Part shown: positions 1 to 4,494 of the stretch, piece by piece
Numbering within the stretch: position 1 is the stretch's first letter
How the letters are laid out: every line of letters begins with the position of its first letter
Assembly (NCBI GenBank): GCA_013812565.1
Contig: JACCTF010000208.1
Span: forward strand, 1 to 10,336
DNA: 10,336 bases
Source: Pyrinomonadaceae bacterium
GTDB lineage: Bacteria; Acidobacteriota; Blastocatellia; Pyrinomonadales; Pyrinomonadaceae
Direction: 5' to 3'
Translations under genes and position numbers: made by a program
Notes under the pieces: generated by a model
The model's database searches: none
What the model saw: only the letters and a program-made list of their open reading frames with translations
Told to the model about the DNA's origin: nothing

Positions 1-268
1 CACCTGCCCTGTGCTGTGCCGTATCAATACCCATCGCTTGATACGTCGAACAATGTCCGGTGGTGCCACGATAGATCAGGCTTCCGCCGATCAGCGCCAA
101 GACTACTCCGCTGGCTGAACCGCGCGTCAAACCATAGATTGCCAATGCGGCGCCGCCGATAGCTGATGCGACGCGCTCTGTTTCTCCGACATTGACGTTC
201 GTCGATTTTTTGGGTTGTACATTGCTCACATTCTTTGTTTTTGTTAATGCCGTCTCGCTTGATTGCAT
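1..268 (-). CDS. DUF2892 (YgaP-type) small membrane protein, partial at the left edge
   Basis: The reverse strand reads from an ATG at 268 without a stop to the window edge, giving about 89 residues. After a polar, Lys/Thr/Asn-rich N-terminus of about 25 residues comes NVGETERVASAIGG, followed by two short glycine/alanine-rich hydrophobic stretches (AALAIYGLTRG and VVLALIGGSLIYRG) and TTGHCSTYQAMGIDT. The order NVG-ER, two membrane hairpin segments, then TGHC-YQALGI is typical of the DUF2892 / YgaP-like transmembrane family. In many bacteria that domain stands alone or precedes a polyketide cyclase/dehydrase-type domain. The start is supported by AAGGAG at 278-283, nine bases upstream. The biochemical role of the family is not settled, and I assign none. 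Because the 3' end is missing I cannot tell a stand-alone protein from a two-domain one. It lies 161 bases downstream of glf on the same strand and probably has its own promoter. Confidence 0.82.
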   Translation of the reverse strand, partial: MQSSETALTKTKNVSNVQPKKSTNVNVGETERVASAIGGAALAIYGLTRGSASGVVLALIGGSLIYRGTTGHCSTYQAMGIDTAQHRAG

Positions 269-351
269 TCTCTTAATCTCCTTGTAGTGTATTTGCCGCT
301 TTCAGGACACCATAGTGAAAGATCAGGCTTGGTGTTGTCCGAAATCGGCTC

Positions 352-380
352 GCATTTGATGTTTCTCAACAGCATGTCAA
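352..380 (-). promoter_or_regulatory. possible sigma-70 promoter for the DUF2892 gene
   Basis: On the reverse strand a perfect TTGACA (375-380) is followed after 17 bases by AAATGC (352-357). The -35 box and spacing are good but the -10 box is poor. It lies in the 161-base gap between the glf stop and the DUF2892 start, about 85 bases before the ATG. This is a consensus match only. Confidence 0.25.
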
Positions 381-429
381 ACTCTGTGCCCAGGCAAGCT
401 GCAGTTCTCATTAAAGTCCCACACTTCCA

Positions 430-1545
430 TTATCTATTCGTAGATTCGACACGACGCGACTCCGTAATCTTGGCGTATAGCGTCAACGCCTGCGCAACGA
501 CTTGATCCATATTGTAATACTTGTAAGTTGCTAAGCGCCCGACGAAATACACCTTCGGCGTGGCGTCTGCGAGCGCTTTATATTTTTTGTAAATCTCGGC
601 GTTCTCAGGGCGCGGCACAGGATAGTAAGGGTCCCCTTCAGAGCGTGGGAACTCGTAGACGATACTTGTCTTGGCGTGCTCCTGACCCGTTAGGTACTTA
701 AACTCAGTAACGCGTGTATAGAGGTGATCGTTCGGATAGTTCACGACCGGCGCCGGTTGGTAGATTGGTTTATCAATCGTCTCGTGCCGAAACTCGAGCG
801 AGCGATAGGGAAGTTTACCATACCGAAAATCGAAGAATTCATCGACCGGACCGGTGTAGATCATCTCGCGGTAAGGAATAATCCTTTCGACTTCACGATA
901 ATCCGTATTAAGCAGAAAATGGATATTCGGGTGGTCCAACATCCGCTCGAACATGCGCGTGAACCCATAGAGCGGCATCGCTTGATAAGAGTCGGTAAAG
1001 TAGCGGTCGTCGCGATTGGTTCTGGTCGGAACCCTCGCCGTCACCGACGCATCAAGCTCCGACGGATCAAGGTCCCACTGCTTACGTGTGTAATTGCGAA
1101 AGAACTTCTCGTAGAGTTCACGGCCTACTTTGCTTACTACGACATCCTCGGAGGTACGAATCTGCTCCTTCTTTTCAGCTACAGAGGCAAAGAAATCTTC
1201 GAGCTGGAACGAGGTCAGGCTTAAACCGTACAGCTTGTTTATCGTGTCAAGATTTATGGGAATGGGGAGGAGTTGACCGTCCACGCTGGCAAGCACGCGA
1301 TGCTGGTAAGAGCGCCACTCGGTGAAACGCGATAGGTATTCGAAGACTTCGCGCGAGTTAGTGTGAAAGATGTGTGGTCCATATTTGTGAATGAGGATTC
1401 CGGCATCGTTATGATGATCATAGGCGTTGCCGCCGATGTGCGGGCGTTTATCGACGATTAATACTTTCTTGCCGGACCCGTTAGCCAACCGCTCAGCCAG
1501 CACTCTTCCGGCGAATCCCCCTCCAACTACAAGATAGTCGAACAT
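430..1545 (-). CDS. glf: UDP-galactopyranose mutase
   Basis: 371 residues, a normal length for this flavoenzyme, which interconverts UDP-galactopyranose and UDP-galactofuranose in the cytoplasm and so supplies galactofuranose for surface glycans. The N-terminus MFDYLVVGGGFAG (residues 1-13) is the Rossmann FAD-binding start, and RPHIGGNAYD (34-43) is the family's flavin-contacting motif. YGPHIFHT (55-62), RKQWDLDP (154-161), RVPTRTNRDDRYFTD (171-185) and YQAMPLYGFT (187-196) follow the canonical order. R175 and R278 (in YTRVTEF) are likely counterparts of the two arginines that hold the UDP-sugar diphosphate. The C-terminal FVGRLATYKYYNMDQ (334-348) is the conserved flavin/substrate region. 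The ATG at 1545 has a G-rich stretch close upstream. The stop codon is TAA. It starts 22 bases after the glycosyltransferase stop, so the two are very probably cotranscribed. GGGFAGR differs slightly from the common GAGFSGA. The identification is secure; the sugar acceptor pathway is inferred. Confidence 0.97.
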   Translation of the reverse strand: MFDYLVVGGGFAGRVLAERLANGSGKKVLIVDKRPHIGGNAYDHHNDAGILIHKYGPHIFHTNSREVFEYLSRFTEWRSYQHRVLASVDGQLLPIPINLDTINKLYGLSLTSFQLEDFFASVAEKKEQIRTSEDVVVSKVGRELYEKFFRNYTRKQWDLDPSELDASVTARVPTRTNRDDRYFTDSYQAMPLYGFTRMFERMLDHPNIHFLLNTDYREVERIIPYREMIYTGPVDEFFDFRYGKLPYRSLEFRHETIDKPIYQPAPVVNYPNDHLYTRVTEFKYLTGQEHAKTSIVYEFPRSEGDPYYPVPRPENAEIYKKYKALADATPKVYFVGRLATYKYYNMDQVVAQALTLYAKITESRRVESTNR

Positions 1546-1567
1546 GTTCCCCCGTTATCTCGTCCGT

Positions 1568-2857
1568 TTAATCAGCGACCAGAGTGCCGGTCGCGCCGGC
1601 GGCAGGTCGTTTCGAAGTTATTGCTTGCGCTAGAGGAACAGAAATCGAGGTCGCCCCGATCACATTCTCAATTAACTGCCGCATGCGCGCCCAAGTGCGA
1701 TCCCACGAGTTTTGTGCGAGAAAGGAATCAACTCGGCGGATGCGACCTTCATCTTCCTCTGTCATCGCAGCTTCAACCGCAGCAACAAAATCTGTCACCG
1801 TATCCGCGATTCTAACCAAACGCTGCTGCCCGTAAGGTCGCACCACATCGCGTATCGACGTGGAGACAACGGGCCGTCCTGCCGCGAGGTACTCTGGTGT
1901 TTTAGTTGGGCTGATGAAGCGCGTTGACTCATTTAGCGCGAACGGAAGTAGAGCAACGTCCCACCGCGCGATGTATGAGGGTAGTTCCGCATAAGACTTG
2001 CTGCCAAGGTAATGTATGTTTGACGAGCGTGGCAGCGATGCCGGATCAATCTTTACTACCGGGCCGATCATTACTATGTGCCAATCGGGGCGAGCCTCTG
2101 CGACGCCAACAATCAATTCAACGTCTAGTCGTTCATCGATAACTCCGAAGAATCCGAGCCGCGGGAAAGGAATCTTTGCCTGGTCAACTGGGTCTTCCTT
2201 AATCTCACGCGCGTGGGCAAAATGCGCGGCGTCGATGCTGGACGGAAAGGCGTAAACGTGCGGGTGCTGGTCACGCTTCGCTTCATAGAGGCTCTGTCCA
2301 CCGGTGAAGACAAGGTTCGCACGGTCGAACAACTCAGCCTCTTGCTGCTTCATACGTCGCGGCGCATCCCTAAATGCTGACAGCTCATCCATGCAATCGT
2401 AAACAACCACTAGCGGTTCCAAATGACTTGTCCAAGTGGTTGCCATCGGCGTGTAGTACCACAGCACATACTCGCTGATGGCATGCTCCATGAACAGCGT
2501 ATCAACCAGTTTTTGCAGGGCGAGATCAACGGCTTCTTCGTCAAGACCAGCCGGTAGATGTGGCACAATTACCGTAAGATTGTCTGTGCCTTGAATCGAG
2601 TCAAGCCTCGGGGATTCCGCGTCAAAGATTGGTTCTTCAATGAAGAAGACGCGGCGCTCGCTCGCACACCGACTGAGGAGATGTTGAGGTCTTTGGTAAA
2701 CAAAGTCCCATCTTAGGTGAGATAAGCAGACAAGATCATAGTCTTCGTTAGAGAGCCTGTCGCCTAACTTGGAAGTGGGACGGCTCTGCCCGGCTTCGCG
2801 GTAAGCGCTGCCTGTAGCACCGACGCTCATCTTCCCCTGATTGAATCCATTTTGCAT
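1568..2857 (-). CDS. GT-B (GT4-like) glycosyltransferase
   Basis: 429 residues. The recognisable domain begins near residue 40 with YDLVCLSHLRWDFVYQRPQH (40-59), a start typical of a group of family-1/GT4-type transferases often found beside glf. The first Rossmann half continues to about residue 215 (VVYDCMDELSAF at 151-162; LFDRANLVFTGG at 177-187). The nucleotide-sugar-binding half begins at PRLGFFGVIDERLD (232-245). It includes HIVMIGPV (260-267) and the acidic-loop region FISPTKTPEYLAAGRPVV (314-331), where E322 is the likely counterpart of the conserved glutamate of GT4 enzymes. Donor and acceptor cannot be read from sequence; a galactofuranose-containing surface polymer is an inference from the adjacent glf. 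No signal peptide or membrane segment is seen, so it is cytoplasmic or peripheral. The ATG at 2857 gives a 39-residue polar N-terminal extension with no good Shine-Dalgarno. An in-frame ATG at 2830 preceded by AGGGG is an alternative. It is the first gene of the unit. Confidence 0.9.
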   Translation of the reverse strand: MQNGFNQGKMSVGATGSAYREAGQSRPTSKLGDRLSNEDYDLVCLSHLRWDFVYQRPQHLLSRCASERRVFFIEEPIFDAESPRLDSIQGTDNLTVIVPHLPAGLDEEAVDLALQKLVDTLFMEHAISEYVLWYYTPMATTWTSHLEPLVVVYDCMDELSAFRDAPRRMKQQEAELFDRANLVFTGGQSLYEAKRDQHPHVYAFPSSIDAAHFAHAREIKEDPVDQAKIPFPRLGFFGVIDERLDVELIVGVAEARPDWHIVMIGPVVKIDPASLPRSSNIHYLGSKSYAELPSYIARWDVALLPFALNESTRFISPTKTPEYLAAGRPVVSTSIRDVVRPYGQQRLVRIADTVTDFVAAVEAAMTEEDEGRIRRVDSFLAQNSWDRTWARMRQLIENVIGATSISVPLAQAITSKRPAAGATGTLVAD

Positions 2858-3060
2858 ACAAATTTTCTCAGACTTTCCAATTGAATTTTACTTAGTGGTC
2901 AGAGTGTAGAAATACCTTTTTGGACATGCTATGAGCAGAAAGAGACCATCGATGCATTAAACTGAGTGTGTAATAATCTGCAAGCCAGCTTTGTACCAGG
3001 GTAAAATTACACCCAGGCGACGCTTGCGAGTTAAGGCTGGGCAGACCATTTGGCACGTCG

Positions 3061-3128
3061 GAATATAAGAAAGCTCTCGCTAATAAAACATATAATTATT
3101 CGAAGTTTCGTGGCGAGCGCTTATATTC
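3061..3128. repeat. imperfect inverted repeat in AT-rich spacer
   Basis: GAATATAAG (3061-3069) is exactly complementary to CTTATATTC (3120-3128). Further in, CTCGC (3076-3080) pairs with GCGAG (3113-3117), leaving a small unequal internal bulge and a 32-base AT-rich loop. Neither end carries a T-run typical of an intrinsic terminator. It could be a remnant of a small mobile repeat or the stem of a non-coding transcript; the sequence does not decide. Confidence 0.5.
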
Positions 3129-3130
3129 TT

Positions 3131-3159
3131 TGTGTTATTTACCGACAGACAATAACACA
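3131..3159. repeat. perfect 9-bp inverted repeat
   Basis: TGTGTTATT (3131-3139) and AATAACACA (3151-3159) are perfect reverse complements separated by 11 bases. It begins two bases after the preceding inverted repeat ends, so the two dyads form a tandem pair. The arms are mostly A/T, so a stem would be weak. A protein-binding dyad is as likely as an RNA hairpin. Confidence 0.5.
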
Positions 3160-3200
3160 TTGAGATAGTTTCTGAAAATCGCCCTTACGAGCACAACCTT

Positions 3201-3297
3201 CACATTAATTACCTGCACATTAATTAATAGTTGAATCCAGTGTTCTTTTCCATACCATGCTACCTTGTGTTGGTTTTGCATATATTTTTGCATATAT
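3201..3297. repeat. short direct repeats, including a perfect 12-bp tandem duplication
   Basis: CACATTAATTA occurs at 3201-3211 and again at 3216-3226. Further right, TTTTGCATATAT occurs twice without any gap at 3274-3285 and 3286-3297. The second pair is a perfect tandem duplication in very AT-rich DNA, as slippage or an iteron-like binding array would give; two copies are too few to call iterons. No replication gene is nearby, so an origin is not supported. Confidence 0.6.
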
Positions 3298-3355
3298 ACA
3301 GCGAACTTCTGCACTGCACGGGTTTTCAAAACAATAAGGTCAGCAGCACAGAGTT

Positions 3356-3457
3356 TCATGCCCGAGGTGAAAAGCGGTTAAGAAGGTCTTCCGGTTGGTC
3401 GAGATTGATCGGTTTGGTAACAAACTCGTTGCACCCCGCCGTAAGAGCAGCTTGGTA
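3356..3457 (-). pseudogene. remnant of a response-regulator receiver domain (C-terminal end only)
   Basis: Reading the reverse strand from 3457 to the TGA at 3356-3358 gives AALTAGCNEFVTKPINLDQ followed by PEDLLNRFSPRA and a stop. This matches the last part of a CheY-like receiver domain: the A-AGC-EF-TKPI segment is the beta5 region with the conserved Lys-Pro (K of TKPI), followed by helix alpha5 (LDQPEDLLNRF). The stop just after helix 5 is where a single-domain receiver would end. Upstream of this segment the frame runs into TAA (3458-3460), and the phosphoacceptor Asp half of the domain is absent. About 33 residues of an original 120 or so remain, so this is a decayed fragment. It begins next to the hairpin at 3471-3500. 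A short antisense ORF covers the same bases and looks spurious. Confidence 0.72.
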
Positions 3458-3460
3458 TTA

Positions 3461-3500
3461 AAAGATAAAAGGTGAGATCGGTTTGCAATCGAATCTCACC
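3461..3500 (-). terminator. strong hairpin with T-rich tail on the minus strand
   Basis: GGTGAGATCG (3471-3480) pairs with the arm at 3490-3500 (CG-A-ATCTCACC), giving a 10-bp stem with one bulged A and a nine-base loop. On the minus strand the stem is followed directly by TTTTATCTTT, a good intrinsic-terminator tail. On the plus strand the tail is only CTTTCT. No intact minus-strand gene ends just upstream of it: the fusion gene stops almost 1 kb away and has its own hairpin. It may therefore terminate a lost gene or an unannotated small transcript. Confidence 0.55.
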
Positions 3501-3866
3501 CTTTCTAACCCCCTGCTCGTTCGCTGATCGCATGGTGCTTAGCATCAATACAATCAACTATCTTGATGAGTAGGCTTTAAGTTTACCTCTATCAAGAAGG
3601 CGGCTTACCTACCCAATGAAATTCTTCTAGCTACTAACATAAACGCTTCCGCATAATGTTCAGCCCTGCTCTTAAAGGATGAATTTTTGAGTACGCTATA
3701 ACCGCGTAATGACCAAACCATTGTATCTACTCCGGTCTTCACCACTATCCTTAGTTTTGGCAAGTGCAATTTACGAGATGTGGAAATTATGTGTCTGTAC
3801 GTTTGCGTACTTAATTCAGGTAATAACTTTTAACCAATTATGGCTTACAACTCTGAAAATACTTAA

Positions 3867-3885
3867 TGCATCTGAAACATTTGCA
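3867..3885. promoter_or_regulatory. candidate MarR operator dyad upstream of marR
   Basis: The 19-base segment reads TGCA-TCTGAAACATT-TGCA. Its two halves are symmetric at 12 of 18 positions (TGCAnnTGnnnCAnnTGCA), and it lies 22 bases before the MarR-family ATG. MarR proteins commonly bind 16-20 bp pseudopalindromes in their own promoters, so autoregulation is a reasonable inference. A second, shorter dyad, GTACG-tttg-CGTAC, lies at 3797-3810. No convincing promoter boxes were found to place either against a start site. Confidence 0.35.
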
Positions 3886-3907
3886 CGAGTTAAGTAGTGG
3901 AGGTTAG

Positions 3908-4369
3908 ATGGTTGCAGACAGCATCGATAAGATTCTCAATAGCTTTGATGAGGTAATGTCGCGCCTCTTGATTGAGCATTACCAGCAGCACCTTGCTGAA
4001 CTTGATGTAACCTTGCCGCAAGGGCAGATATTGAGGATTCTTCGCCGTGGGTCTCTTGCGGCGGGGCAGTTGGCAAGCGAGCTTAGGATTTCAGCCCCGG
4101 CCGTCACGGGGTTGACTGACCGCTTGCTGCGTAAGGGGTTGATCGAACGCTCTGCTGCAACGGGCGACCGGCGCACGGTGATGGTCGCGTTATCGGCCAA
4201 AGGTAAAAAGCTAGTCGATGAATTTCGCGATCGACGCAGCGACATCTTCTGCGATGCGCTGGCAGAGTTGAGCGCCCCTGAACAAACCCAAACCGTGGAA
4301 GCTTTAAGTAAAGTGCTTGAGGCTCTGAAAACATACGAGCTGAAAGTACAGGAAAATGAAGACGCATGA
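3908..4369 (+). CDS. MarR-family winged-helix transcriptional regulator
   Basis: 153 residues, the usual MarR size. An N-terminal helix (residues 5-30) and a short LPQGQILRIL helix (36-45) lead into the helix-turn-helix SLAAGQLASELRISAPAVTG (49-68) with recognition helix TGLTDRLLRKGLIER (67-81). The beta-wing TGDRRTVMVALSAKGK (85-100) carries the family's D-R-R signature. The long C-terminal helices (101-147) form the dimerisation region. It is cytoplasmic and dimeric by family rule; the ligand cannot be inferred. The ATG is preceded by GGAGG (3899-3903) only four bases away, a strong but close Shine-Dalgarno. It ends at TGA and is followed by an intrinsic terminator. It stands alone: the glycosyltransferase gene is divergent 1 kb away and the GH1-RmlD gene is convergent. 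The divergent GT-glf unit is a possible target but nothing in the sequence proves it; autoregulation is suggested by the upstream dyad. Confidence 0.95.
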   Translation: MVADSIDKILNSFDEVMSRLLIEHYQQHLAELDVTLPQGQILRILRRGSLAAGQLASELRISAPAVTGLTDRLLRKGLIERSAATGDRRTVMVALSAKGKKLVDEFRDRRSDIFCDALAELSAPEQTQTVEALSKVLEALKTYELKVQENEDA

Positions 4370-4441
4370 TTAGATCAACACAACAATAATTCTTAAACAA
4401 CTAAAGGACATTGTTAGGTATGAAACATATTAAGAACAATA

Positions 4442-4483
4442 AGGGTGAATTTCCATCTGTGGAGGTTCACCCTATCTGTTTTT
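4442..4483 (+). terminator. intrinsic terminator of marR
   Basis: In RNA the arms 4442-4455 and 4460-4473 form an uninterrupted 14-bp stem: AGGGTGAA/TTCACCCT at the base, two G-U pairs, then TCCA/TGGA, closed by the tetraloop TCTG. A T-run lies at 4479-4483. On the minus strand the two wobble pairs become A-C mismatches and the tail is TTATTGTTCTT, so it may also stop the convergent fusion-gene transcript, less efficiently. It sits between the two convergent stop codons. Confidence 0.85.
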
Positions 4484-4494
4484 GTCTATCTTGA

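Larger units (their letters stand above)
2858..3907. other. 1-kb AT-rich region without an intact gene
   Basis: Between the divergent glycosyltransferase and MarR genes there is no ORF with recognisable family features; the short ORFs here have atypical composition. Upstream regions of both flanking genes must lie here, but I find no convincing promoter boxes. The stretch holds two inverted repeats (3061-3128, 3131-3159), a perfect 12-bp tandem duplication (3274-3297), a response-regulator remnant (3356-3457), a strong hairpin (3471-3500) and a candidate operator just before marR. It is visibly more AT-rich than the neighbouring genes, especially 3061-3300 and 3540-3900. Loss of a former gene or genes is the simplest reading. 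Confidence 0.6.

Noticed and set aside
724..1224. 166-codon plus-strand frame inside glf
   Set aside because: Antisense to conserved UDP-galactopyranose mutase motifs; Arg/Ile-rich with no recognisable domain.
3201..3297. AT-rich direct repeats considered as a replication origin with iterons
   Set aside because: Only two copies of each repeat, no DnaA-box cluster recognised and no replication initiator gene nearby.
3135..3359. 74-codon minus-strand frame in the AT-rich spacer
   Set aside because: Starts just past the receiver remnant, reads through direct repeats and dyads, and has no recognisable motif.
3231..3461. 76-codon plus-strand frame with a hydrophobic N-terminus
   Set aside because: The hydrophobic part comes from the AT-rich tandem repeat and the rest is antisense to the receiver-domain remnant; no ribosome-binding site.
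3709..3897. 62-codon hydrophobic frame just upstream of marR
   Set aside because: No Shine-Dalgarno, no family resemblance, and it lies in the marR promoter/operator region; the hydrophobicity follows from the AT-rich composition.
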